Position numbers and translations under genes: made by a program. Of a DNA stretch of 64,000 nt, positions 34,251-44,218 are shown piece after piece (the first letter of the stretch is position 1; the number at the start of each line of letters is the position of its first letter). The stretch is from the NCBI RefSeq assembly GCF_002575655.3, contig NC_053035.3, forward strand, positions 500,680,601 through 500,744,600, written 5' to 3'. The DNA is from Aegilops tauschii subsp. strangulata. Taxonomy: Eukaryota; Streptophyta; Magnoliopsida; Poales; Poaceae. The notes under the pieces are model-generated. The model worked only from the letters and a program-made list of their open reading frames with translations, did no database searches and had not been told where the DNA came from.

Positions 34251-35651
34251 CTAAAACGGGCGGAGGAGTTCCGCGTTCCACGCCCGGGTTGTTTCTTCGA
34301 TGGCGGTGTCCCTCTTGCGCTTGTTTGACTTGCGGGCGTCGATGAGGTAGTAGGCGCTGCGATCGCACAAGGCCCTGCTGACTATGAAGGGGCCCTCCCA
34401 TGGGGGGGACAGCTTGTGTTGGCCGGTCTGCTCCTTGATGAGTCGGAGGACGAGGTTTCCCTCCCGGTAAGTGAGGGGCTTGAGCTTCTTGCTGTGGGAG
34501 TGCCTCAGGCCTTGCTGGTAGATGGCTGAGCAGCTGAGTGCTAGGAGACGTGCTTCTTCGAGCAAGTCGACGCCGTCTTCACGGGCTTCTTTGGCTTCAA
34601 ACTCGACGTCGGTCGGGATGACGGCTTCTGCTCCGTAGACGAGGAAGAACCGGGTGAACCCGGTCGACCGATTTGGCGTTGTTCAGAGACTCCAGAGGAC
34701 GGCCAGCAGCTCATCGAGCCAGCTGCCAGGTGAACGGATGAGCGGCTCGACGAGCCGCGACTTAATGCCGGGTAGGATGAGGCCATTGGCCCGCTCAACC
34801 TGGCCGTTGGACTGCGGGTGTGCCACGGAAGCCAGGTCGAGGCGGATGCCGGAGACGGAGCAATACTGTGCGAGTGCGCCCTTGGCGAAGGTGGTGTCGT
34901 TGTCCGTGATGATGCTGTTCGGCATGCCGTAGCGCACCGCGATGTCCTTGATTAATCGGACGGCCGTTGGCCCGTCCAGCTTCTTGATTGGCCTTGCTTC
35001 GATCCATTTGGTGAACTTGTCCACCGCCACTAGCAAACGCGTCATGCCGCCTCGAGCAGTCTTGAAGGGCCCTACCATGTCGAGTCCCCAGACCGCGAAG
35101 GGCCAGGCGATCGGGCTGGTCCGGAGTGCCGACGCGGGCTGATGGCTGCGCTTGCTGATGCGCTGGCATCCCTCACACTTGAGGACGAGTGACTCGGCGT
35201 CTTCGAGGGCCATGGGCCAGTAGAAACCATGGTGGAAAACCTTGGCCACCAGGGACCGCGAGGCGGCGTGGTGCCCGCACTCACCCTGGTGTATGTTGAG
35301 AAGGATCTCAATGCCCTTGTCTTGCTCGACGCAGCGCTCGAACACGCCGGTGGAGCTGCGCTTGATGAGCTCGTTGTTGATGATGCTGTAGGCGGATGCC
35401 CGGCGCTGCACTTGCCAAGCTTCGGTCTCGTCCATGGGGAGGGCCCCATTCTCCAGAAACTCCAAGACAGGCAGGGCCCATGATGGCGTCGTCACCACGG
35501 CAAAGACGGCCACCATGGCGGGCTCTAGAGCGGCAGCCCCCGAGCCGGGTTCAGTAGCCCCGGGGTCGGGACATAGATGGACTCGGAGTCCGGAGACGGC
35601 TTGACGGACAGCTTGTGTAGGCGCTCGATGGAGACGTCGAACGGGATGCAC
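34251..35651 (-). pseudogene. Integrase of element D
   Basis: Minus strand. Zinc-binding HHCC-like start (HHAASRSL...CEGCQ), then the DDE core: first Asp in GLDMVGPFKT, second in IITDNDTTFA, Glu in SNGQVERANG. Downstream is the C-terminal part with KLSPPWEGPFIVSRAL, ending ELLRPF at 34251. The frame is continuous except for one TGA (34683-34685) in AVLWSL*TTPNRSTG, most simply CGA to TGA. Catalyses insertion of the cDNA. A chromodomain is not evident. Confidence 0.85.
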
Positions 35652-36280
35652 TGCCGGGACGAGGCGATCTTGGCGAGCGTGTCGGCCGCCTCATTTTCCG
35701 CGCGCGGGACATGGAGGAAATCGCAGCCCGTGAAGAATCCGGGCAGTTTCTGAAGGAGGAAGCGGTAGCTCGCCATGTTGGGGTCGCGGGCGTCCCACTC
35801 GCCGGGGCACTGCTGCACCACCAGGTCCGAGTCGCCGTAGCATAGGATGCGCCGAATGCCAAGTACCTTGGCAAGCCGGAAGCTATGCACAAGGGCTTCA
35901 TATTCGGCGACGTTGTTGGAGGCGGTGAAGTGGATCTGGAGCGCGTACTTGAGCTGGTCGCTCTTCGGGGAGGACAGTACGATGCCGGCCCCCAGGCCGA
36001 GGCGCATCTTCGAGCCGTCAAAGTGCTTGCGCCAGTGCGTTGTGTCCGGCGGCGGCGGCAGGTACAGGGTCTCGGTCCAATCGACGAGGAAGTCGGCCAG
36101 AGCTTGGGACTTGATCGTAGTGCGGGGCTCGTAGAGGATGGTGTGGCCGGCTAGCTCAAGCGCCCACTTGGCGATCCGGCCAGAGGCATCCCGGCACCTG
36201 ATGATTTCGCCGAGAGGGGCCGTGCTGACCACGGTAACAACGTGCTCTTGGAAGTACTGCTTCAATTCCTTGGCGGTGCG
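35525..36280 (-). pseudogene. RNase H of element D
   Basis: Minus-strand RNase H domain with all acidic positions visible: HFDGSK, NNVAEYEALV, YGDSDLVVQQ and ENEAADTLAK. Upstream it carries the connecting region from TAKELKQYFQEHVVTVVS. It degrades the RNA strand of the RNA-DNA hybrid. It is out of frame with the RT by a lesion at about 36270-36290 that copy G shares. Confidence 0.85.
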
Positions 36281-37178
36281 TAACACATCTTCTGGTAGTG
36301 CAGGTAGTTCCGCTTGGAGGTGGAGAGCACCTCGCTCGGGTAGTAGACGGGACGCTGGACGGCTTGGATCTTTCCCTTCTCTGGTCGCTCGAGCACCATC
36401 ACCGTGCTGACCGACCGCGAGGTTGCGGCGATGTAGAGCAACAGCGGCTCCTTCTCGGCCGTGCCCGCTTGGACGGGTGCGGTGGAGAGCGTGTGCTTGA
36501 GCTCCCGGAAAGCCTCGTCCGCCTGGTCGTTCCATTCGAACGGCATCGTCTTCTTCATCAGCTGATATAGGGGCAAGGCCCTCTCGCCTAGCCGGCTGAC
36601 CGAGGCCAAGCAGCCGGTGAATTTCTGGACATCGCGCAGCCGAGCCGGCTTGTGCATGCGCTCGATGGCCTTGATCTTCTCCCGGTTTGCCTCAATTCCA
36701 TGCTCCGAGACGAGGAAGCCGAGTAGCTTTCCGCCCAGGGCGCCGAAAACGCACTTCTCTGGGTTGAGCTTGACCTCGTACTCGCGCAGGTTGGCGAAGG
36801 TTTCCTTCAGGTCGTCGAGGAGCGTAAGGTGCTTCTTGGTCTTCACCATGATGTAATCCACATAGACGTGGATGTTGCGGCCGAGTTGCGGCAGCAGGCA
36901 TTTCAGCATGCAACGCTGGAAAGTTGCGCCGGCGTTCTTTAGGCCGAACGACATGGTGATGTAGCAATACGCCCCGAAAGGCGTGATGAAGGACGTCCTC
37001 AGGGCGTCGGCTGGATCCAGCTTGATCTGGTGATAGCCGGAGTAAGCATCCAGGAAGGACAGGAGCTCACACCCGGCAGTGGAGTCGATGACTTGGTCGA
37101 TCCGTGGGAGGGCGAACGGATCTTTGGGGCAGGCCTTGTTTTGGCTGGTGTAGTCGATACACATGCGCCAGGTCTTGT
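36262..37178 (-). pseudogene. Reverse transcriptase of element D, main part
   Basis: Minus-strand RT core: TWRMCIDYTSQNKACPKDPF, SFLDAYSGYHQIKLDP, TPFGAYCYITMSFGLKNAGA, LNPEKCVFGA and LGFLVSEHGIEAN. The active-site motif is YVDY instead of YVDD (codon TAC; plus-strand GTA at 36853-36855), so a catalytic aspartate is lost. A CACTA element separates it from its N-terminus (38898-39105). Ends at a frameshift before RNase H. Confidence 0.9.
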
Positions 37179-38897
37179 CACTACTACAAAAACAGCTATA
37201 GCCAATATGGACACTAATGACGCACTGTGCATGTGGTGCGCCATTACTAAATAGTAATGGCGCACCATGTGTTGGTGCGCTATTAGTGTGCAAATACTAA
37301 TGGCGCACCACATTCACGGTGCGCCATTAGTAATTTTTTTTTCAAAACTAGTAATGGCGCACCAGGGAATAGTTCGCCATTACTAGTTAAACTAGTAATG
37401 GCGCACCACTCCCACGGTGCGCCATTCGTAATTATGTTTCAAAAAAAATTCAATTTTTTTATTTTATTTTTTAAACTACTAATGGCGCACCGTGGGAGTG
37501 GTGTGCCATTACTAACTAGTAATGGCGCACCACTCCCACGGTGCGCCATTACTAATTTGGCCCAAACATTCCCCCGAATGCACCCCCCCTGGACCCCCTT
37601 TTCAGTTTCAAAAAAAATAAAAGAAAATGATAGAAATGTCAAAAAAATAAAAGAAAATAAGATTCCCATGTGATATGTGGTCTAGTTGTTAGCAAAATTT
37701 ACAAACATGAATTTTCTACTTTTTTGCAAAATCTCTCGAGAATTTGTAAAATGGGCATAACTTTTGCATACGAAGTCGGATGAAAAAGTTTTTTATATGA
37801 AAAATCATCTACTCGAAAAGTTACATCCGAATTTAACGGGGGAACATTTTCAAAATCCTCAAAAACCTAACACAAAAAAAGATACGGGGCTTTTAAGATC
37901 TGGAGAGGCAAAAAAATTAAAAAAAATTCAAACTTACTAATGGCGCACCTGCCCATGGTGCGCCATTACTATCTTCCCGCCTTCAAAATTCAAAATAAAT
38001 AAAAAATAAAAAAAAGTTAGTAATGGCGCACCTGCCCACGGTGCGCCATTACTATGCCGTATATATGGCTGGGCGTGGTCCTCTCCTGCTTACCTCTTCA
38101 TTCTTCTCCTCCACTCCACCTCTCCTCCACTCCTTCTCCTCCTCTCCTCCACTCCATCTCCCCTTCTCTCCTCCACCATACTACCCTCCTCCTCTCCGGC
38201 GACCTCCTCCTCCTCCTCTCCGGCGACCTCCTGCTCCTCCTCTCCGGCGACCTCCTCCTCCCCTCCCCTCACGGTTTCTCCTCCCTCCTCTCCGGTGATC
38301 ACCTCCTACCTCCTCTCCGGTGAGCTCCTCCTCCCTCCTCTCCTCCCCTCACCTCACGGTTTCTCCTTCCTCCTCTCCGGTGCTCCGGTGAACTCCTCTC
38401 CGGTGACCTCCTCCTCCTCTCCGGCGATGTAGGCGAGCGCCTCTCTGGTGACCTCCTCCTCCTCCTCTCCGGTGACCTCGGCCCTCCTCTCCGGCGAACT
38501 CCTCTCCGGCAAAAGAACACCGCAAAAGAACGTACAAGATACAAAAACGAGAACAAAATTTGAAAAAATATCGTGCAAAAAAAGAGCAAAAAATGGGCAA
38601 AAAAATCGCGATCCAGATCCAAATTCAAAATGCAAAAATAGCAATGGCGCACGGTGGGGGTTAGACGGTGCGCCACTCCTATTTTCCCGCCTTCTAAATT
38701 CAAATATACTAATGGCGCACCGTGGCCTATACTAATGGCGCACTGCCTGGTGCGCCATTAGTATACCAGATACTAATGGCGCACCAGTGGTGCGCCATTA
38801 GTAAAAAATACTAGTGGCGTGGTACTAGTGGCGCACCAGTAGTGCGCCATTAGTAGGCAAAACTGGTGCGCCACTAGTAGGAATTTTCCTAGTAGCG
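37179..38897. mobile_element. Short non-autonomous CACTA transposon inside the D RT
   Basis: 1719-bp element with ends CACTACTACAAAAACAGC and, on the other strand, CGCTACTAGGAAAATTCC. Flanked by the 3-bp duplication TGT (37176-37178, 38898-38900); removing the element and one TGT restores the RT reading frame VLKKNKTWRMC. Both ends are packed with TAATGGCGCACC/GGTGCGCCATTA units, direct and inverted, like the subterminal transposase-binding repeats of CACTA elements. No transposase gene. The second base of the right TIR is G rather than A. Confidence 0.9.
38100..38510 (+). repeat. CTCCTCCTCTCCGGCGAC-type low-complexity tract in the CACTA element
   Basis: Pyrimidine-rich tandem tract of CCTCTCCGGCGAC/CCTCTCCGGTGAC units. 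It follows a TATATATGG box near 38062, so it may be a former 5' leader. Frames on either strand are not supported as genes. Confidence 0.7.
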
Positions 38898-39105
38898 TGT
38901 TCTTCTTTAGGACGAGGACTGGGTTGGCCAACCACTCGGGGTGAAACACTTCCATGATGAAGCCGACCGCCAAAAGCTTGGCGACCTCTTCACCGATGGT
39001 TCTTCTCTTCTCTTCGGAGAAACGTCGTAGGGGTTGGCGGACAGGCTTGGCCTCCTTGCGGACGTGGAGTTTGTGCTCGGCGTACTTCCTCGGGATACCC
39101 GGCAT
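38898..39105 (-). pseudogene. N-terminal RT piece of element D
   Basis: Minus strand MPGIPRKYAEHKLHV, then VRQPLRRFSEEKR, EEVAKLLAVGFIMEVFHPEW and LANPVLVLKKN, the usual start of gypsy RT domains. Breaks at the CACTA insertion. Confidence 0.85.
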
Positions 39106-39839
39106 GTCCTTTGGAGTCCATGCGAAGATATCCCGATTCTCATGGAGGAAGTCGACGAGCCTGCCTTCCTATTTGCTCTCGAGGCGGGTGCGACAATGTA
39201 CTTGCTGCAGCTGGGGTCTTTTGGGTTCAGCTTCACTTTCTTGGTCTCCTTGGAGGGCTTGAACAAGGCCTTGTCGGCCGGCTCTTCGGCCGGGATCGGC
39301 GCGCCCGGCGTCTCGTTGCCCAGGGTGACGATTCGGTCGAGCTGGCGCCGCTCCTCAGCTATGACCAGCGACTCGGCCAATTTGGCACTATCTCGGGCGC
39401 ACTCCAGGGACTTGTGGTAGTCACCGGTGATGGTGATGAGGCCCTTCGGACCCGGCACCTTCATCTTCAGGTAGGCATAGTGGGGGACAGCCGTAAACTT
39501 GGCGAGCGCGGGCCGGCGTAGCAGCATGTGGTACGCGCTAGACAGGTCCACCACTTCGAACCATATTGGCTCGCGTCAGAAGTGGCTGCTGTCGCCGAAC
39601 AGGACGTCGAGCCAGACCCGGCCAATTGGAGAGCAAGAGAGGCCGGGAACGATGTCGTGGAAGATCGTCCGGGTCGGCTCCAGGTCATTGGCCTCGAGGC
39701 CGAGCTTGGTCATGGTGTCGCGGTAGAGGATATTGATGCTGCTGCTGCCGTCGATGAGAACCCGAGAGAACATGCACGTGCGCCGAGGTGTGACGATGGT
39801 GGGGTTGAGGATGAGGGCGTAACCACCCGGGTTCGGCAT
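38907..39839 (-). pseudogene. Protease and PR-RT linker of element D
   Basis: Minus strand. Retropepsin-type motif VLIDGSSSINILYR (39839-39576 frame) with NPTIVTPR upstream. Then, after a frame change, VDLSSAYHMLLRRPALAKF, AVPHYAYLKMKVPGPKG and the variable linker before RT. The aspartic protease would process gag-pol. Confidence 0.75.
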
Positions 39840-40097
39840 AACGGCCGGTTGATCCTCCCTAGTCCAGGTGACCGGGCGCTCCGACCAGTGTATGTACTCC
39901 GGCTTGGCAAGACGACGGTGTTCACCTCTTGCCGGAATAGGCGTTCACTGCATTTGTCGTCGCCGAGGCTGGTGAAGACGACGTAGGTCACATTCTGGGC
40001 TGGGTAGACGTCGTCGCGCATCACGCCGCCAGCCGGAGGCGGTGGTGGAGGCGGAGGCGGCTGCCCCGCTCGCGGAGCCAGGGCCGGAGGAAGCGGG

Positions 40098-41734
40098 ATG
40101 TCACCCCTTAAGATGCGCCTGGTGATGACGCACTGCCGAAGCGTGTGCGTGGACGGCCTTTCACCACTGTGGTGCTTGCAGGGAGCGTTGAGCATCTCCT
40201 CGAAGCTCATGGCGGGTTGCCACGTCGTCTTGCCGGTCTGCCGGCGCTTGGCGGCCGGGTCGGTCGCGGGCGCCTGCTCGGCGGCCATGATGAGCCGGTT
40301 GTCGTAGCGCCGGGCCGGCTGATCGGCCTTGCGTTTGTTGTTCTACTGGTTGTGCTGCTGCCGGCTTCCTTCGCCAGCCGGCTTCGGAGGAGGGAACCAG
40401 CTTTGCTTTGCCGGCTTCATCCAGCGCCACCTGGATCTTCATGGCGGAACCGGCGTTCGCGTACTTGTCCGCCGTCACCATGAGCGTGGCTATCGTGGTC
40501 AGCTCGGAGCGCAAGAGCTTGTGCTTGAGGAGGGTGCCATCCCGGAACCCGTTGACGAATTACTGGATCGCCTGGACTTCGTGGACGCACTCGCAGCTGT
40601 TCCGAAGCACGGTCCAGCGTGCGAGGTATTCGCGGCCAGTTTCCATTGGTCCCTGCACGCACATGGCGAGCTGGCTGGGGCGGCCGGGACGCTTGTAGGT
40701 GCCGGTGAAGTTGCGCACAAAGGCCTGCTCGAAGTCGACCCACGCGTTGATGCTGCCGGCCGGCATGCTGTTCAACCAGGTGCGGGCCGACCCCTGGAGC
40801 ATGAGCGGCGCGTAGCGCACTATGAGACGGTGGTTACCGCCGGCGATGCCGATGGCGATGGTGTAGTCGGTGAGCCAGTCCTCCGGCTTCACGGTGCCGT
40901 TGTATTTAGGGGTGTCGCGGGGGAGCGTGAACCCTTTCGTAAAGGGCTTGCCTCGGATGCGTGGTCCGAAGCACGCCGGCCCGACCGGACCGGTCTCCTC
41001 CAGCTCCTGCGAGAGGGCGAGTCGGTCGAGGCCGTGGCGGGCGTCGGTGTCGTCTATGGCGCGCGGGCCCAGCCGGTCAGTGACTGCGCCGTGGGGGGCC
41101 GGGTCGGCCGTAATCGGACGTCGGCTGGGTTGGAGCAGAGGGTCGAGCCGGCGTCGGTCCTCCAGGACCGGCTCGTCGCCCAAGCCGCCAACAATCGTCG
41201 GGGCGGGGTTGCGCCGGGTCCGGGTGCGGCCGGAGTGCGCCTCGCCGGGTGGTGAAGACGCCGTGTTCTGGTGGTCGTCGGGTCCGCCAATGCACCGGAG
41301 CCGGATCTCGACGGCTTGGCGAGTTGGTTGAGGCGGTACTGCTGCGTGTTGGCCGCGTCGGGGAGGTTGTTCACCCGCTTGAGGCGATCCTTCAGCTCCT
41401 CACCGACGAGCTGATCCAGGCCGACCGCAGCCGCCTGGGCGGCGCACATGTTCTTCACGGGAGTCTCGTAGACGGGAGGGACGGCGCCGAAGGCGCAGCC
41501 GATCGCGCCACCTCGGGCTCGCACGTCGGCGACCCAGCTTGGCACGGCCGCGGTAGGCGTGAAGCCGTAGCTGGCGCTGCGCTCCAGCTGAGAGGAGTCG
41601 AGGCGACGCTGCGTGGCGGCGAGCGTCTCGGTGAGGTCCAGGAGGCGCTGGCGATCCTCCTCGAGCCGAGTCCGGGCCTCGGCGACATTGGAGGCGTCGA
41701 TGTCGGTGTCGATGGGAACGTGAAGGCTCTGCAT
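40098..41734 (-). pseudogene. gag of element D
   Basis: Minus strand. A helical N-terminal part (MQSLHVPIDTDIDASNVAEA, 41734-41054) continues in another frame into the retrotransposon gag domain (41183-40560: DYTIAIGIAGGNHRLIVRYA, GSARTWLNSMPAGSINAWVD, FVRNFTGTYKRPGRPSQL). Then come MVTADKYANAGSAMKIQ (40514 frame) and a zinc-knuckle-like CKHHSGERPSTHTLRQC (near 40160). Frameshifts near 41185 and 40520 break it. Confidence 0.8.
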
Positions 41735-42055
41735 CGTGGCGCGCAGCGGGTTGGGGAAGGCGGCCGATCCGCTGCGGCCTTGGCTTCGGCGGCCTTCCTC
41801 GCCGCGCTCAACGAGGAAGAGGCACCGGTGTCGGTGATGAAGACCTCCGCGTAGAGGTCCATTGCCCCGGCGGGAGTGCTGCCGCTGAGGGAGAGGGGGG
41901 AGTCAGAAAAGTCAAGTACCTCACCGGGGTACTCGTCGGCCGCCGGCGCATCGGAGATGCGCAGCGCGACGAAGGAGGCGGCGGGTGCATCGATGACGTC
42001 ATCCGCCAGCCTGACGGGCTCGTCGGAGTCGGAGAAGAGCCCTGTGGGCGCCAAC
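41735..42055 (-). other. 5' leader of element D with PBS
   Basis: Between the 5' LTR and gag. On the element strand GTTGGCGCCCACAGGGCTC follows the LTR directly; TGGCGCCCACAGGG at 42040-42053 is the likely primer-binding site. An open frame runs through here (PVRLADDVIDAPAASFVALR) and may be the true gag N-terminus, in another frame from the next segment. Confidence 0.6.
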
Positions 42056-42880
42056 TGTCGTGGTGGGCGCACGGGAGATGTCATGGGATGGCTGAAGATA
42101 GGAGGAGGCTCGAGGGCACTGGTGGGCTCCAGAGGCGAGGTCGGCATGAGCGAGCGTGGGACGCAAGACATACCCAGGTATGGGGCTCTCCGGAGAGATA
42201 ACACCCCTAGTCCTGCCGAGAGTAGTTGATGTGTAAGAGTATAGAGTTGCTCCTAGAGCTGTATGGAGGAAGAAGGAAAGCAGGCCAAGGCTTAGGCTAC
42301 TCCCTCTCCTCGGGTGTGGCTTGCTACATGAGTGGATGAGTGGTTTCTGGTTTCTCTGTGTTCGATCGCCCGTCTGCATGAGGGCTCCGGGGAGTGGACG
42401 GGTTGAGTCGGCTACAGTGGCGCTCTGTCAGGCCGCCACTTGCTGGCGTCATTGGTGACGGTGGTTGCACGGTTGCCACGCCAGCCCTGGTCAGTGGGTA
42501 GGTGGGGCATTGTTGCCATGCCCTGGCTGACCAGAGGCATGGGCGGGGCACTGTTGCCTCGATCATAGGTTGGTGGAGACTCGTCCCATCGTACGACTAG
42601 GATGGGACGGGAGCTGACCCGCGGCCGGGTTGAGGAACGCCCCAAAGGGTGGAGCTGGCTTGTTGGAGAAGTCTTGGTGTGTCGGGTTCGGCTATCTTGA
42701 GCTGGTTGCTGGAGCCAAGTTGAGGAGTCCGGCCGGGTTAGAGAGTTTGGCCGGGTCGGGGGGCTTGGCCGGGTCGGGCGACCCGGCCAAGCACGGGTCG
42801 GCTTGAGGGGCGATGCTGGCCCCATCGTTTTTGAAAAGGATCCGGGTTCCGTTGCCTGCCCGAGGTTCATCCCCCCGACA
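42056..42880 (-). repeat. 5' LTR of element D
   Basis: 825 bp, plus-strand ends TGTCGTGGTGGG...CCCCCCGACA. Lacks about 150 bp present in the 3' LTR (junction at about 42390), including the TATA-like box, and has about 18 bp extra near its right end (about 42847-42864). Followed by TSD GGTGG. Confidence 0.9.
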
Positions 42881-43801
42881 GGTGGGTCTCCGGACCCATG
42901 TCTAGGCGCGTTCGACGGGACTCGACGTTCCGCGCGCGATGGCGCTACCGGTTGGACTCGTGGATGGCCGAAACGTCGCCGGTGGCGAGAGTGGCGGGGA
43001 CCTGAATCACGGCAAGCTCGCGAGCGACGAATGCAACGGCAAAACGGATGGAGCACAAGTCCAACGACGACTACTCGAAGCCACAAGCGCGTTGGTGAGC
43101 TCGGCAGACTGGGAAGGGCCCTGCCGCGACGGTAGCGAGCTCGACAGCGGAGCAATGGCGACGCGTCGTGCATAGCTTGCTACCACGCGGAAACGGAGAA
43201 AGACGGGGAGAGGAAGGGGTGTAGCTCACCGCGCGGCTCATGTAAGGCCGGTGGGGGAACGGGATCGTAGAGGCGAGGCGGAATCGGCGGCGATATTTTG
43301 GCGAGGGGGGAGGTCCAGCGCAGCACTTATCCCCTCGCCGGGCATCGCCGATGAGGTGGCTGGACGGCGACGGGCGCGTGCGGTCCTGCCCGGTCGGAGG
43401 AACAGGAAGCGACCGGGGAGAGGGAGTGGCCCGGCCTAGCTGGGCCAGCTGGCTCGGGTCGGCCGAAGCCCAGGTGAGGCAGGGGGCTTCCCCCTTTAAT
43501 TTTATTTTTTGAAACTTTTATTTTTCTCCTAAAAGCTTTTCTGTTTTTCCTATTTCTTCTTAAAACAAAATAGCCTTACAAAATACAGAACTTGAACCTA
43601 AATTATTATTAAAAATTAGGCTACTGCCAAATTAGTTCGGTAGCTAAATAAATAAGTTTAGTATATTTATAATTTAAATAGCGTTTATTTTGAATAAGAA
43701 TGTGAATCGGTTTTGAATCAAAGTGAGATTAGCAACAGTAATAGTGATGACTTGGCATCATTAGCAAGGGATTACTGTAGCTTGATTATCCGGGCGTTAC
43801 A
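42881..43801 (-). repeat. F LTR segment 3 (LTR start)
   Basis: Right-hand part of long LTR F: GC-rich to about 43480, then AT-rich, ending at 43801 with the terminal TGTAACGCCCGG (minus strand). No convincing gene; the plus- and minus-strand frames around 42.4-43.4 kb are not supported. Confidence 0.6.
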
Positions 43802-43831
43802 TCTATTTCTTGTCCTGACCACTCACTTCAG

Positions 43832-44218
43832 GGGCTCGTCTAGCAAAGATAAACACAAACACTGTTGTCGACGCTTCAGCCGTGACCATAGTTCTGTACC
43901 CTGAAAACATAGGCAACCTGCATTGCTTCACGGCTTTTACAACTTGCGTTATTCTCGACGTGATGGGACCCCTTACAACAGCGCTGCTGGCAGGGACTGC
44001 TTGTACTATAGCAAGTCCCCATTCTCAAATACAACTTGTGAGTGTTTTCTTCCAGTCGAATTCAGTTTATGAAGAACATCTGGATGCTTGCTTCTGCTCG
44101 CTGACGAAAATATCCTCTGGTTTCAGGTGTGGTTGACGCACGGTACTCCTGGCTCAAGGAGATCCCCAACAACCATCGGATGAAGGGCGTAATGATGCCA
44201 TGGCACTTCGTCGTCTAG
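43832..44218 (+). pseudogene. PCO-like exon set 1 (two exons)
   Basis: Exon 43832-44037 ([35 protein letters not shown]) and exon 44127-44218 ([14 protein letters not shown], ending HFVV and TAG), with an intron ending TTTCAG. These are the middle and C-terminal parts of plant cysteine oxidases (PCO_ADO family, PF07847), which oxidise N-terminal Cys of ERF-VII factors using O2 and Fe. The His in GNLHCF matches the third iron ligand. A 1-nt loss in GGGACCCCTTAC shifts the frame after VMGP. The upstream exon is separated by the F insertion. Confidence 0.65.

Larger units (their letters stand above)
11246..42880 (-). mobile_element. Gypsy LTR retrotransposon D, full length with three nested insertions
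   Basis: Minus-strand Ty3/gypsy element spanning 31.6 kb. LTRs at 11246-12200 (3') and 42056-42880 (5') are the same family, and the flanking 5-bp target duplication GGTGG is identical (11241-11245 and 42881-42885). Order on the element strand: 5' LTR, gag, protease, reverse transcriptase, RNase H, integrase, spacer, antisense intron-containing gene, 3' LTR. Nested insertions are X (12303-23594), E (27757 to about 33045) and a CACTA element (37179-38897). All coding regions are damaged. Copy G (53977-54511, 63492-64000) is the same family. Confidence 0.9.
8276..43801 (-). mobile_element. Long LTR 'F' (LARD-like), interrupted by Harbinger and element D
   Basis: Pieces at 8276-8634, 10134-11245 and 42881-43801 join into one long minus-strand LTR once the insertions are removed. 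Proof of continuity: TTA flanks the Harbinger element, and GGTGG flanks D at 11241-11245 and 42881-42885. The right end at 43801 is the LTR start, TGTAACGCCCGGATAATC on the minus strand. Beyond 43801 the sequence is an intron of the PCO-like array. At least about 2.4 kb of LTR is visible; its left end lies beyond element A. No coding capacity is visible. Confidence 0.65.

Noticed and set aside
38023..38735. Proline/serine-rich and glutamate-rich frames in the CACTA element
   Set aside because: Produced by a pyrimidine-rich tandem tract; open on both strands, no domain.
42803..43439. Frames in LTR segment F
   Set aside because: GC-rich, short, overlapping on both strands, inside an LTR.
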